A DNA stretch of 64,000 nucleotides from Mucilaginibacter mallensis (GTDB lineage: Bacteria > Bacteroidota > Bacteroidia > Sphingobacteriales > Sphingobacteriaceae): positions 3,472,001-3,536,000 of the forward strand of contig NZ_LT629740.1 in the NCBI RefSeq assembly GCF_900105165.1, given 5' to 3'. Numbering within the stretch: position 1 is the stretch's first letter; every line of letters begins with the position of its first letter. The notes beneath the pieces are model-generated. The model was given only the letters and a program-made list of their open reading frames with translations. It did no database searches and was not told where the DNA came from. Below are positions 50,994 through 60,172 of this stretch, in pieces. Both the position numbers and the translations under genes were made by a program.

Positions 50994-52292
50994 CTATTTA
51001 GCAACAGGCTCTGTCATCATGGTTTCGGTATCAAAGTACCTTACCACTAAACGGTTGTCGCTATTTTTATTAAAATAATTCAGGAACCAGGTTAAGAACA
51101 CATTGGTTTTATTACTAAAGCCTGCAAGCGTTAATATGTGCACAAAGCCCCATAACAGCCATGCTATAAAACCCTTAAAATGGAATGGCCCCAGATCAGC
51201 AACAGCTTTATTCCTGCCGATAGTTGCCAATGTCCCCTTATCCAGATACTTAAACGGCACAGTTGGCTCTCCTTTTAGCATATGCCTAATGTTTTTGGCC
51301 AGGTGCTCGCCCTGCTGCATGGCCACCGGTGCAACACCGGGCAGTCCGTTGGGATAATCAGCAGTTATCATAGCCGCAACATCTCCTATGGCAAAAATAT
51401 CCTCATAACCCTCAACCTTGCTTATTTCGTTAGTCTGTATCCGGGTTCCTTTGGTGATGATCTCCTTGGGAACACCAGCAGGTACCTCTCCCCTTACACC
51501 TGCTGCCCAAAACACATTACGGGTTTTTATTACGGTGCCGTCATCAATCTTTAGCTCATAACCATCATAGCTTTGCACGTGTACGCTGTTATATATGGTT
51601 ACCTCGCCCTTAGTTAAAGCCTTTTTAGCATAAGCCGATGCTTGTTCTGACATAGCGCCCAGCAATCTATCCTTACCCTCAACCAAATAAACACGCATGT
51701 GCTGCTTTTTTAAGCCATGATAATCCTTCATCAATATAAGCTGCCGCATTTCGGCCAAGGCACCGGTTAGTTCAACTCCGGTTGGGCCGCCGCCAACAAC
51801 AACAAAGGTCATGAGCGCTTCACGTTCATCGTAAGTTTTGGTTACCAGCGCTTTTTCAAGGTTTTGGAGGATCAAGCTGCGCAGGTTCAATGCCTCCGGT
51901 ATATTTTTCATCGGCATTGAATAATGCTCAATCTCCTTATTTCCAAAAAAGTTGGTGTCTGATCCTGTAGCTATTACCAGGTAATCATAGGTAATATCGC
52001 CAATATCGGTGCTTACTGTTTTGCTTTCCGGGTTTATCTTTTGTACATCAGCCAAAAAGAACCTGAAATTATCCTGCTTTGTAAATATCCGCCTGAGCGG
52101 AAAGCCAATAGAATCCGCCGGAATGGCCCCCATAGCTACCTGGTATAATAATGGCTGAAAGGTGTGATAGTTGTGCTTATCGAGCATCATCACTTTAACC
52201 GGTGCTTTTTTAAGGTTCTTAGCTAATTGTATTCCGCCAAAGCCACCGCCAATAATCAATACACGGGGTATGGTAGTAGTCTCTTTTTGCAT
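50994..52292 (-). CDS. ndh: type II NADH dehydrogenase (NDH-2)
   Basis: A 432-residue single-subunit NADH:quinone oxidoreductase on the inner face of the cytoplasmic membrane. The FAD motif is VLIIGGGFGGIQLAKNLKKA near 11-30. The NADH Rossmann motif VVVGGGPTGVELTGALAEMR lies near 165-184, and EDIFAIGDVAAM near 303-314 is the C-terminal FAD block. The last 65 residues include a hydrophobic, aromatic stretch (FIAWLLWGFVHILTLAGF) typical of membrane attachment in this family. It is monocistronic, with the CPA1 antiporter downstream. Confidence 0.92.
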   Translation of the reverse strand: MQKETTTIPRVLIIGGGFGGIQLAKNLKKAPVKVMMLDKHNYHTFQPLLYQVAMGAIPADSIGFPLRRIFTKQDNFRFFLADVQKINPESKTVSTDIGDITYDYLVIATGSDTNFFGNKEIEHYSMPMKNIPEALNLRSLILQNLEKALVTKTYDEREALMTFVVVGGGPTGVELTGALAEMRQLILMKDYHGLKKQHMRVYLVEGKDRLLGAMSEQASAYAKKALTKGEVTIYNSVHVQSYDGYELKIDDGTVIKTRNVFWAAGVRGEVPAGVPKEIITKGTRIQTNEISKVEGYEDIFAIGDVAAMITADYPNGLPGVAPVAMQQGEHLAKNIRHMLKGEPTVPFKYLDKGTLATIGRNKAVADLGPFHFKGFIAWLLWGFVHILTLAGFSNKTNVFLTWFLNYFNKNSDNRLVVRYFDTETMMTEPVAK

Positions 52293-52406
52293 ATATTCTA
52301 TTAAACAATAAAACTACCATTTGTTTATTAATTTAATAAACGCTCCCAAGTTTTTACAATAACATTAATTATGAATGATAATTATTAAAAACCTCCCATT
52401 TTAAAA

Positions 52407-52446
52407 AGCCCGATAAAGCATGTTAATTATTCATGCCGAAAGGGCT
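52407..52446. other. interrupted palindrome in a 385-bp spacer
   Basis: AGCCC...GCATG...CATGC...GGGCT forms a nested 40-nt hairpin. The rest of the spacer (52293-52677) between the divergent genes is AT-rich with no gene. It could be a transcription terminator-like or regulatory structure; the evidence is only the symmetry. Confidence 0.35.
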
Positions 52447-52677
52447 CTTTGTAAAAAAATCAATAAAAAATTAACATTACAGGCATTCCTTGGTATATTA
52501 TATACTAAATCCATAGAATTTTGGTGAAATATGACATAAAATAAGCTAAAACATGTACTCATAAATATCATATCATTTATTTTTGCACGCCCATAAGGAT
52601 ATTATTATGTCATTTTGTTTGTTTTTTATAGAGAAATAAATAGAATTTATTAATTTTAAGCCTTATATTGTTCAAAA

Positions 52678-53670
52678 ATGAAAAAAATAGCCCTTTTTAT
52701 TTGCGTATTCCTATTTATTGGAGTTGTAAATGCACAAGTAAAAAAGGTTGACAGTTGGACCGACGGCAAATACGTAAAAGTAAACGGCGCCAATTTATGG
52801 GTGGTTACAGTAGGCGAAGGCGACCCTATAATTATTATACCGGGCGGACCGGGTGGCGCGCATTTAAGCTACCGTGAATTTGACCCGCTTGCCGATAGTC
52901 ATCATCAGATAGTTTACTTTGATGCGTTTGGCAGGGGAAAATCCGACACGGCTAAAAATGTAAGCGAATATACACTGGCCCGTGATATTGAGGATATTGA
53001 AGGTTTACGTATAGCATTAAAACTTGATAAAGTAACGGTTTTAGGGCATTCATACGGTGGTGTAGTTGCACAGGGGTACGCATTGAAATATCCGGCGCAT
53101 TTAAGTCATTTAATTTTGGCCGATACCTTTCACAGTTTCGTAATGTGGCAGGAGAACGATGATAACTCCAACCGTGAAATAAAAACCAATTACCCTGAGA
53201 TCTGGGAACAATTGATGAAGATTCGCGAAGCTGGAGCTATATCAAGCGATCCTGAACATCAGCGGATTTACGGAAAGGTTCCTTATGGCTTTTTATATGC
53301 CTATAACCCCTCAAATTTTGCACATAGTGACACGGCTAATTTGATCTATAAAGGCTATAAAAAAAATGGCGCATACCCAAACCCTAACAATACAAAACTA
53401 TACTACCAGATGGTAGGCAAGGATGGTGATTTTATTGTAGGCAGTGACATTGGCACATTTGATTACCGCAAGCAGCTTAAGTACCTTAAAATGCCGGTAC
53501 TGATAGAGACAGGAAGATTTGATCGTGTTGCGGTGCCATGGATGGCCATTAAGTTTAAAGAATATTGTCCGCAGGCTGAGTTTGTAATGTTTGAGCGGTC
53601 GGGGCATAATCCGCAGGTTGAAGAACCTGAAAAAGACTTTAAAATAATAAATGATTTTTTAGCGAAATAA
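52678..53670 (+). CDS. exported alpha/beta hydrolase (prolyl iminopeptidase-like)
   Basis: A 330-residue secreted hydrolase. The N-terminal 19 residues are a signal peptide (MKKIALFICVFLFIGVVNAQ). The fold starts with IIIPGGPGGAHLSYREFDPL (oxyanion hole). The nucleophile Ser is in VLGHSYGGVVAQGYALK near 120-136. An aspartate (ETGRFDRVAVPW) and the histidine (FERSGHNPQVEEP near 308-320) complete the triad. The GGPGG element is typical of prolyl iminopeptidases, but lactonases and esterases share it. It stands alone between ndh and argB. Confidence 0.82.
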   Translation: MKKIALFICVFLFIGVVNAQVKKVDSWTDGKYVKVNGANLWVVTVGEGDPIIIIPGGPGGAHLSYREFDPLADSHHQIVYFDAFGRGKSDTAKNVSEYTLARDIEDIEGLRIALKLDKVTVLGHSYGGVVAQGYALKYPAHLSHLILADTFHSFVMWQENDDNSNREIKTNYPEIWEQLMKIREAGAISSDPEHQRIYGKVPYGFLYAYNPSNFAHSDTANLIYKGYKKNGAYPNPNNTKLYYQMVGKDGDFIVGSDIGTFDYRKQLKYLKMPVLIETGRFDRVAVPWMAIKFKEYCPQAEFVMFERSGHNPQVEEPEKDFKIINDFLAK

Positions 53671-53753
53671 ACGAGCCTCTCTTTACCGCTTTATTGCGGC
53701 CTCTATTTAAGAGCATGGCATAGTTTAAGAATAAAAGTGAACAGGAAAATTGA

Positions 53754-54596
53754 TTGATGGATAAAATTAATAACGATCGCCAGGATATCATTGAGGACAA
53801 AAGCGATTTATACATTATTAAAATTGGCGGAAATGTAATAGACAATTCAGAAAACCTGCACAATTTTCTGAAAGATTTTACAGCGCTTAAGGGATATAAA
53901 ATATTGGTACATGGCGGTGGCAAGGTAGCCACACAGCTTTCTGAAACCTTAGGTATAGAAGCTAAAATGGTTGATGGCCGCCGTATTACGGATATTGAAA
54001 CGCTACGAATAGTAACTATGGTTTATGGTGGGCTCATCAACAAAAACATAGTGGCCCAGTTACAACAGTTCGGCACCAACGCCATAGGGCTTACCGGTGC
54101 TGATGGCAATTTTATCCGCACCAAAAAGCGCCCTGTAACAACTATTGATTATGGTTTTGTAGGTGATATGGATGAAAGATCTATCGATGCTGCTAATATA
54201 AAGCGGCTGATGGATGCTGGTTTTACGCCTGCCTTCTGTGCCATAACGCACAATGGCGAAGGGCAGCTATTAAACACCAATGCCGATACAATTGCATCGG
54301 CTTTGGCTGTGGCTCTATCAAAATTGTATAACACAACGCTCATTTATTGTTTCGAGAAACAGGGCGTGTTAAAAGATATAAATGATGAGAGTTCGCTTAT
54401 TGAGGAGATAGATCCTAAGCGGTACGAAGAACTAAAGGAACAACAAATAATTCACAGCGGCATGCTGCCAAAGCTGGATAATGCGTTTACCGCAATTGCA
54501 TGCGGTGTTAAGGCAGTAATAATAGGCCATGCTGAAAAGCTGGGGCATTTAACAGAAAATAAAACATTTGGGACACGTTTAATTAACAACGCATGA
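53754..54596 (+). CDS. argB: N-acylglutamate kinase
   Basis: A 280-residue amino-acid kinase, second step of arginine synthesis. Motifs: IIKIGGNVIDNSENLHNFL near 22-40 (phosphate binding), LVHGGGKVATQLSETLG near 53-69, and GLTGADGNFI near 107-116. The C-terminal SGMLPKLDNAFTAIACGVKAV region binds ATP and acylglutamate. An N-terminal stretch of about 20 charged residues precedes the fold. It overlaps the proC start by 4 bp (ATGA). It is separated from the argC-D-F' block by about 4.8 kb of unrelated genes. Confidence 0.92.
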   Translation: MMDKINNDRQDIIEDKSDLYIIKIGGNVIDNSENLHNFLKDFTALKGYKILVHGGGKVATQLSETLGIEAKMVDGRRITDIETLRIVTMVYGGLINKNIVAQLQQFGTNAIGLTGADGNFIRTKKRPVTTIDYGFVGDMDERSIDAANIKRLMDAGFTPAFCAITHNGEGQLLNTNADTIASALAVALSKLYNTTLIYCFEKQGVLKDINDESSLIEEIDPKRYEELKEQQIIHSGMLPKLDNAFTAIACGVKAVIIGHAEKLGHLTENKTFGTRLINNA

Positions 54597-55414
54597 ATTC
54601 ACAACAACATATTGCCATACTAGGCAGCGGAAACATTGGTTTATCATTAGCAAAGGGATTGGTAAAGTCGGGGATATGCAAGCCACAACAAATAATGCTT
54701 ACCCGCAGAAACATTGCAGCATTGGCTGCGCAGGCTGATGCTGGCTACTATGTTACCGACAATAACCTCAAGGCTGTAAAAAGGGCCGATATTGTTGTGC
54801 TGGCTGTATTACCACAACAGCTAAACAAGTTATTGGATGAGATTTCGCCGGCCATAAAATCCGAAAAACAGTTATTGATATCGGTAGTATCAGGGGTAAC
54901 ATGTGCCGATATCCGTCAGCAATTGGATATGAATGTGCAGGTGATCCGTGCCATGCCTAACACAGCAATTGCCATAGGCCACTCCATGACCTGTATTGCT
55001 ACCGACAATGGCACTACAAAAAACATCAACCTGGTACGCTCTCTTTTTGATACCGTTGGCGTAAGCATACAGATAAACGAGGAGTTGATGACATCCGCAA
55101 CCGCGTTATGCGCCTGCGGAATAGCTTTCTTCTTGCGCTCTATCCGCGCTGCATCACAAGGTGGGACCGAGATTGGTTTCCATTCGCATGATGCCTTAAA
55201 AATGGCTGCGCAAACCGCCAAAGGCGCTGCCGATTTGATACTGCAACTGCACTCCCACCCTGAGCAGGAAATTGATAAGGTAACCTCACCAAGTGGCTGT
55301 ACTATTGCCGGCCTAAATGAGATGGAACATAATGGCTTTAGTTCGGCTATGATAAAAGGCATTAAGCTTTCAGCTGAGAAAGCCGGAGATCTGTACCATA
55401 AAGATGAGGCTTAA
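54593..55414 (+). CDS. proC: pyrroline-5-carboxylate reductase
   Basis: A 273-residue NADPH-dependent reductase making proline. The Rossmann motif is IAILGSGNIGLSLAKGLVKS near 8-27. The central VIRAMPNTAIAIGHSMTCIA near 117-136 and the C-terminal TSPSGCTIAGLNEMEHNGFS near 236-255 are diagnostic. It overlaps argB by 4 bp, which implies coupled translation of proline and arginine genes from the shared glutamate precursor. In some Bacteroidota this homologue sits in the arginine operon. Confidence 0.92.
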   Translation: MNSQQHIAILGSGNIGLSLAKGLVKSGICKPQQIMLTRRNIAALAAQADAGYYVTDNNLKAVKRADIVVLAVLPQQLNKLLDEISPAIKSEKQLLISVVSGVTCADIRQQLDMNVQVIRAMPNTAIAIGHSMTCIATDNGTTKNINLVRSLFDTVGVSIQINEELMTSATALCACGIAFFLRSIRAASQGGTEIGFHSHDALKMAAQTAKGAADLILQLHSHPEQEIDKVTSPSGCTIAGLNEMEHNGFSSAMIKGIKLSAEKAGDLYHKDEA

Positions 55415-55475
55415 CAACACTCGTTTTTGTTTATTAATGGCTATTAATTACTTTTAGCAAAATCAAAAATTGTTA

Positions 55476-56099
55476 ATGGATTATCTGCCTTTTAATACCG
55501 TAGGACTTTCACTGGATGGCGTAGACAGGTTTTATACCACGCACACAGCGCTCAAAAATAAATTTACTATATCGCCTACGGGGCATATTGATTTTCATTT
55601 AGAGCAGTTCGGGGTATTCAAAGACTATACAGCGCTTAACACACGGGGCTCTTTTGTAATTAAGCAATGTGATAATGACTGCTATGTATTGTTTATTGAA
55701 GCTCACTTTAATCATCGCGACAAGGGACATATTCATACAACTGAGCATGTAGAATACCAGGTATGGGCACTCGCCTATCTGAAAAAAGATTTTGGCCGTG
55801 TATTAATACGGCCTGAAACACTAGCCGATAAGATAATTGAAATTATTCATCCTGTTGAGGTAGATTTTAAAGAAGATAAAGCCTTTAGCGATACCTTTTA
55901 TGTACTGGTTAACGATCATGAAAAAGCTGTAACCGGCATCGACCGTAACTTCAGGAATGCAGTAATGGACACCAGAGCTGATGATTTTGTAATAGAGATC
56001 GTTGAGCATACACTCCTTATCGGCAGCACAAAACCCATATCGGCAGAAAAGGCCATCTATTTGGCGGAATTTATTGAGCGGGTTGCTTCTACTTGTTAA
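55476..56099 (+). CDS. hypothetical protein, 207 aa
   Basis: I use the ATG at 55476 rather than the TTG two codons before. The protein lacks a signal peptide and shows alternating strands (YLPFNTVGLSLDGVDRFYTT; ISPTGHIDFHLEQFGVFKDY; GSFVIKQCDNDCYVLFIEAH). The C-terminal half has VNDHEKAVTGIDRNFRNAVM. I do not recognise a family. It follows proC by 61 bp in the same direction, so it may be the last gene of the unit, and a long palindrome follows. Confidence 0.6.
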   Translation: MDYLPFNTVGLSLDGVDRFYTTHTALKNKFTISPTGHIDFHLEQFGVFKDYTALNTRGSFVIKQCDNDCYVLFIEAHFNHRDKGHIHTTEHVEYQVWALAYLKKDFGRVLIRPETLADKIIEIIHPVEVDFKEDKAFSDTFYVLVNDHEKAVTGIDRNFRNAVMDTRADDFVIEIVEHTLLIGSTKPISAEKAIYLAEFIERVASTC

Positions 56100-56104
56100 A
56101 AGAA

Positions 56105-56220
56105 AGTTGCGAACTTTCTTTATCTGTCGGCTTCAGTTGCAAACTGAAACCAGTATAATATAAAGCCCCCTACTGGTTTCAGTCTGCGACTGAAACTACG
56201 GATCATGACAGTTTGCAACT
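56105..56220. repeat. long palindromic repeat with internal sub-hairpins
   Basis: A 116-bp symmetrical element: AGTTGCGAACT at the left end pairs with AGTTTGCAACT at the right, and CTTCAGTTGCAAACTGAAAC pairs with GTTTCAGTCTGCGACTGAAA. This differs in sequence from the other REP groups and may be a third family. Confidence 0.75.
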
Positions 56221-56272
56221 ATCATCAAAACATCAGGAAAATCTTTTTAAATCTGTTATATCCAGGTTCCTT

Positions 56273-56995
56273 CTACAGCGTCACACTAGTCCTATCAACC
56301 CTTTGTATATTAGGGTTAACATAGTCGTTTTCAACCAGACCATCGCGCATACGTACAATGCGATGAGCATGTTGTGCGATGTCCTCTTCGTGAGTTACTA
56401 AAATGATAGTATTACCTTTATCATGAATATCTTCAATCAAACCCATTATTTCAATAGATGTTTTGGTATCGAGGTTGCCCGTAGGCTCATCGGCTAAAAT
56501 TATAGAAGGATTATTGATGAGTGCACGCGCTACAGCCACACGCTGGCGCTGCCCACCTGAAAGTTCATTAGGCCTGTGATCAACACGATGGCCCAGGCCA
56601 ACATTTTCTAATGTTTGCCTGGCACGTTCCTGGCGCTGCTCCTTACTTACACCCGCATAAACCAGCGGCAGGGCAACATTATCCAACGCACTGTTACGCG
56701 GCAGCAGGTTAAATGTTTGAAAGACGAAACCAATTTCAGAGTTACGCACTTCGGCCAGTTGATTTTCGGTCATCTGACTTACATTAATACCATTGAGTAT
56801 GTAATCGCCTTTAGTGGGCGTATCAAGGCATCCCAAAATATTCATTAATGTTGATTTCCCGGAACCGGAAGGCCCCATTAACGCCACAAATTCACCCTTA
56901 TTTATCGTTAACGATACCGACTTAATGGCATGAATAATTTCAGTACCTATCACATATTTCCGTCCGATATCTTTAATGGTAATTAATGGCTCCAT
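56273..56995 (-). CDS. ABC transporter ATP-binding protein, MacB/LolD-type
   Basis: A 240-residue ATPase of the type 7 ABC group (LolD, MacB, FtsE, macrolide exporters). Walker A is [18 protein letters not shown] near 40-57, with the Q-loop [20 protein letters not shown] near 90-109. The signature is [18 protein letters not shown] near 143-160 and Walker B is [11 protein letters not shown] near 165-175. The extra segment [18 protein letters not shown] fits LolD. No permease is adjacent, so its partner must be elsewhere. It is transcribed on its own, minus strand. Confidence 0.88.
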   Translation of the reverse strand: MEPLITIKDIGRKYVIGTEIIHAIKSVSLTINKGEFVALMGPSGSGKSTLMNILGCLDTPTKGDYILNGINVSQMTENQLAEVRNSEIGFVFQTFNLLPRNSALDNVALPLVYAGVSKEQRQERARQTLENVGLGHRVDHRPNELSGGQRQRVAVARALINNPSIILADEPTGNLDTKTSIEIMGLIEDIHDKGNTIILVTHEEDIAQHAHRIVRMRDGLVENDYVNPNIQRVDRTSVTL

Positions 56996-57054
56996 GCGTT
57001 TTTGTTTAGTTTGACTGCTGAACAGGATGCTTTGTTACAGTAGTTTGTTTTTTT

Positions 57055-57118
57055 AGTCCGAAAGTCTTTTCTTCCTACTTTCGGACTTCCCGACTTACGG
57101 TCTTCCCGACTTCTTACT
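57055..57118. repeat. octad-unit repeat
   Basis: Units CTTTCGGA, CTTCCCGA, CTTACGGT, CTTCCCGA, CTTCTTAC (right side) with a complementary AGTCCGAAAGTC at the left end. It abuts and slightly overlaps the gatC stop. Confidence 0.65.
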
Positions 57119-57404
57119 TATCTATCACCTTTGCCACCAAAAAATAATCCTCATTATGCTTAGGTGCATTCTTCAATCCCTCTTCGGTAGTAATAGTTTG
57201 TTTAACAACATCTTCGCGTAATACATTCACCTCATTGGTCATATAAACCAGCGGCTCAACACCCGATGTATCAATCTCGTTTAGTTTGGCCATAAAATCC
57301 AGTATCTTGCTCATATCCTTTATCATCGCCTCTTTTTCATCCTCGGCAAGTTCAAGGCGGGCCAGGTTAGCTACCTTTTCTACTGTTTCTTTATCAATTA
57401 TCAT
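57114..57404 (-). CDS. gatC: Asp-tRNA(Asn)/Glu-tRNA(Gln) amidotransferase subunit C
   Basis: A 96-residue subunit that links GatA and GatB in the enzyme making Gln-tRNA or Asn-tRNA by transamidation. The family pattern is VEKVANLARLELAEDEKEAM near 8-27, then KILDFMAKLNEIDTSGVEPL and VNVLREDVV. Length is normal. It starts inside the last codons of the upstream acyltransferase (overlap ATGA, 57401-57404), showing translational coupling. gatA and gatB are not here, as is usual in Bacteroidota. Confidence 0.9.
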   Translation of the reverse strand: MIIDKETVEKVANLARLELAEDEKEAMIKDMSKILDFMAKLNEIDTSGVEPLVYMTNEVNVLREDVVKQTITTEEGLKNAPKHNEDYFLVAKVIDK

Positions 57405-58147
57405 TGTTCTGCTAATTTTTTCTCCATTATATCATGAACCGTATCGCGCAGCTTATCTATATCATCAATAGTTAAATGCGCCGTTTCAATAGGCTCATGT
57501 ACAAATATATGACAAACTCCCGGCCTGCTGCCATATTTTATGCCTTCATCCCACAAAACTTTCCAGGTATCTAATGCTGTTACCGGTATTATCGGCACTT
57601 TCATTTCAATTGCCAGCTTAAACGGCCCGTTTTTAAACTCTACTACCTTTGGCGGATAATTGCCCGATATAGTCCCCTCAGGGAAAATGATCATGGTTGT
57701 GCCGTTCTGTAAAAGCTCTCCGGCCCGCTTAAATGCCCGGAACGATTCTACCTTACTTTTACGGTTCACCGGCAGATCAACAGACCTGAAGAACAAACCG
57801 GTAACAAAACCATTCAGCAACTCATCCTTACCCATAAATGAGTAGTTCACATTTTTAGCCAGTATGCTTATAGCGGTAATATCCAGACTTGAGGTATGAT
57901 TAGGGCAAATGATATAGGTCCGGCTCCAGTCGATAGGTTTTTTTTCTATCTCATAATGATACCTGATGCCCGAGAGTAATGAGCTGATGTATCCCCATGC
58001 GCTGCGCATTTTATTTAAGTATGGGTACCGTTCTTCCTTGCGGGAGAAGTAATACATCAGCGGCCAGAATACAATGTAAATAAATCCTACATTAAAGCGA
58101 TAAAAGAAAGTGTATAGTCTTTTTAATGAGGTTTTCATTTTCATCAA
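57401..58147 (-). CDS. 1-acyl-sn-glycerol-3-phosphate acyltransferase (PlsC family), copy 1
   Basis: A 248-residue membrane-associated acyltransferase of phospholipid synthesis. One N-terminal hydrophobic span (near 18-34) is followed by acyltransferase block I CPNHTSSLDI near 79-88 (H-x4-D), block II around FFRSVDLPVNRKSK near 115-128, block III IIFPEGTISGNYPP near 154-167 (FPEGT) and block IV VPIIPVTAL near 184-192. A close paralogue is 100 bp upstream. It is coupled to gatC. The likely substrate is lysophosphatidic acid. Confidence 0.9.
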   Translation of the reverse strand: MMKMKTSLKRLYTFFYRFNVGFIYIVFWPLMYYFSRKEERYPYLNKMRSAWGYISSLLSGIRYHYEIEKKPIDWSRTYIICPNHTSSLDITAISILAKNVNYSFMGKDELLNGFVTGLFFRSVDLPVNRKSKVESFRAFKRAGELLQNGTTMIIFPEGTISGNYPPKVVEFKNGPFKLAIEMKVPIIPVTALDTWKVLWDEGIKYGSRPGVCHIFVHEPIETAHLTIDDIDKLRDTVHDIMEKKLAEQ

Positions 58148-58249
58148 AAATAACGAAATCCTTATCTTTTTGGCATAAAATGATGGTTTTTAAACTTTTT
58201 GTTTAAACGGTTTTATGCTAAAAATGAAACTTGCTTAACAATAAGCCAA

Positions 58250-59002
58250 TTACAACATTTCTGTAACAAGTTTATTACTATCAAACCTTTGATTGATGAT
58301 AGCATAAACCTCATCACGCAGGGCATCAGCGTCGGCTGATGTAAGATCTGTTGTATCAATGGGTTTGTGCACATAAAAATTGCAAATACCCGGTTTAGTA
58401 CCATATTTGATCCCATCGTCCCACAGCATTTTCCAGGCATTTATTGATGATACCGGTATGATAGGCACTTTCAAATCAATTGCCAGTTTAAAAGGGCCAT
58501 TTTTAAACTCGTGCAATACCGGCGGATAATCATCACTTATTTTCCCTTCGGGGAAGATGATAACACTTGTCCCTTGTTGAATTTTCTCCGCAGCCATTTT
58601 AAAGGCACGGTATGATGACATCTTGCTGTCGCGATCAACAGGGATATCAACCGTCCTGAAAAACAAACCGGTAACCAGGCCATCCTTCAGCGTATCCTTT
58701 CCAATAAAGCAATAATCGTTTTTCACTAACAGGCACATGGCGGCAATATCAAGGCTTGAAGTATGGTTAGGGCAAATGATATAGGGTCGACTCCAATCTA
58801 TAGCCTCCTCATACTCATAACGAAAGAAAAAACCAGCCAGCCCTGAGCTTACAAATCCCCATACACGCCTTAGCCGGTTCATATTTTTATAACCACTTGG
58901 TTTACGGGAAAATAAGTAGAATGCAGGCCAGAATAAAAAGTAAGATAAAGCTACACTGACCATGTAAAGATATACATGGACTTTTTTGATTAACAATTTC
59001 AT
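58250..59002 (-). CDS. 1-acyl-sn-glycerol-3-phosphate acyltransferase (PlsC family), copy 2
   Basis: A 250-residue tandem paralogue of the neighbour, similar along its length (CPNHTSSLDIAAMCLLVKND; VTGLFFRTVDIPVDRDSKMS; YRAFKMAAEKIQQGTSVIIF). Block III is FPEGK rather than FPEGT. The C-terminus DALRDEVYAIINQRFDSNKL differs. The two genes arose by tandem duplication followed by divergence. Whether they prefer different acyl chains or lysolipids cannot be read off. Confidence 0.88.
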   Translation of the reverse strand: MKLLIKKVHVYLYMVSVALSYFLFWPAFYLFSRKPSGYKNMNRLRRVWGFVSSGLAGFFFRYEYEEAIDWSRPYIICPNHTSSLDIAAMCLLVKNDYCFIGKDTLKDGLVTGLFFRTVDIPVDRDSKMSSYRAFKMAAEKIQQGTSVIIFPEGKISDDYPPVLHEFKNGPFKLAIDLKVPIIPVSSINAWKMLWDDGIKYGTKPGICNFYVHKPIDTTDLTSADADALRDEVYAIINQRFDSNKLVTEML

Positions 59003-59040
59003 CTACACCAAAAATATAAAAATTCCTTACTTTCGCCCTC

Positions 59041-60036
59041 ATGGAAACTGTTGTTAGTGGTATACGTTCGACCGGGAACTTACACCTTGGAAATTATTAC
59101 GGAGCGATACAGAATTTTATAAAAATGCAGCATGAATATAACTGCTACTTTTTTATTGCCGATCTGCACTCATTAACCACCCACCCTACTCCTGAAAATT
59201 TGCATAACAATGTAAAACAGGTACTGGTGGAATACTTAGCCGCCGGTATCGACCCGGAGAAAGCTACCATATACGTACAATCGCACGTACCTGAAATATC
59301 TGAACTGTACCTGTATCTTAACATGAACGCCTATTTGGGCGAACTGGAACGAGCTACATCTTTTAAAGATAAAGTACGCGCCAACCCCGATAACGTTAAC
59401 GCTGGCCTGCTTACCTACCCTGTATTAATGGCTGCCGATATTATCATCCATAAAGCTACCAAAGTACCCGTGGGCAAAGACCAGGAGCAGCACCTTGAAA
59501 TGGCGCGCACCTTTGGCAACCGCTTTAACAGGTTATATAATCACGATTATTTCCCCGAGCCATACGCGTTCAGTTACGGCAGCAACCTGGTAAAAATACC
59601 CGGATTGGATGGCAAAGGGAAAATGGGAAAATCCGAAGGTGAAGGCAATGCCGTTTTCCTGTCGGATACCCCGGAGGCGATCCGCAAAAAAGTAATGCGC
59701 GCTGTTACTGATGGCGGCCCTACAGTTGAAAATCAGGAAAAACCTGTAGAAATACAAAACCTTTTCGACCTGATGGCTGTAGTATCTTCGCCCGATACTT
59801 ATGAACATTTTGATAATCTGTATAACACTTGCCAGGTACGCTATGGCGATCTGAAAAAACAGCTTGCTGAAGATATGATCATCGCCACGGCCCCTATACG
59901 TGCCCGGATCAACGAAATTGCAAATGATGCCGCATACCTTAAAAAGGTAGCTCATTTTGGTGCCGAGAAAGCCCGCGAAAGCGCGTCAAAAACGATTCGC
60001 GAAGTAAGAGAAATTATCGGTTTCAGAAGTTTTTAG
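59041..60036 (+). CDS. trpS: tryptophanyl-tRNA synthetase
   Basis: A 331-residue class I synthetase. The HIGH-type signature is in TGNLHLGNYYGAIQNF near 12-27, and the KMSKS-type motif is GKMGKSEGEGN near 195-205, with Lys and Ser conserved. MAADIIIHKATKVPVGKDQE near 131-150 is the tryptophan-pocket region. It is divergent from the acyltransferase genes, and a TACTTTCG at about 59027 may be the -7 element just upstream of the start. Confidence 0.95.
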   Translation: METVVSGIRSTGNLHLGNYYGAIQNFIKMQHEYNCYFFIADLHSLTTHPTPENLHNNVKQVLVEYLAAGIDPEKATIYVQSHVPEISELYLYLNMNAYLGELERATSFKDKVRANPDNVNAGLLTYPVLMAADIIIHKATKVPVGKDQEQHLEMARTFGNRFNRLYNHDYFPEPYAFSYGSNLVKIPGLDGKGKMGKSEGEGNAVFLSDTPEAIRKKVMRAVTDGGPTVENQEKPVEIQNLFDLMAVVSSPDTYEHFDNLYNTCQVRYGDLKKQLAEDMIIATAPIRARINEIANDAAYLKKVAHFGAEKARESASKTIREVREIIGFRSF

Positions 60037-60043
60037 TACCATT

Positions 60044-60170
60044 CGTTGTTGATAGTTCATTATTCATAATGTATATTAGTCGGAAGTTTGTTTCTATTAT
60101 AATAGCACTTTACGCAGAATAAACTATAATAATATATGATCTATCGTCTAACAACTATGAACTAACCATA
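60044..60170. repeat. degenerate inverted repeat in the trpS-kinase spacer
   Basis: GTTGTTGATAGTTCATTATT near the left end and CTAACAACTATGAACTAAC near the right are complementary over about 17 nt with mismatches. It resembles the heptad group in composition, but the centre is not repeated. Confidence 0.45.
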
Positions 60171-60172
60171 TT

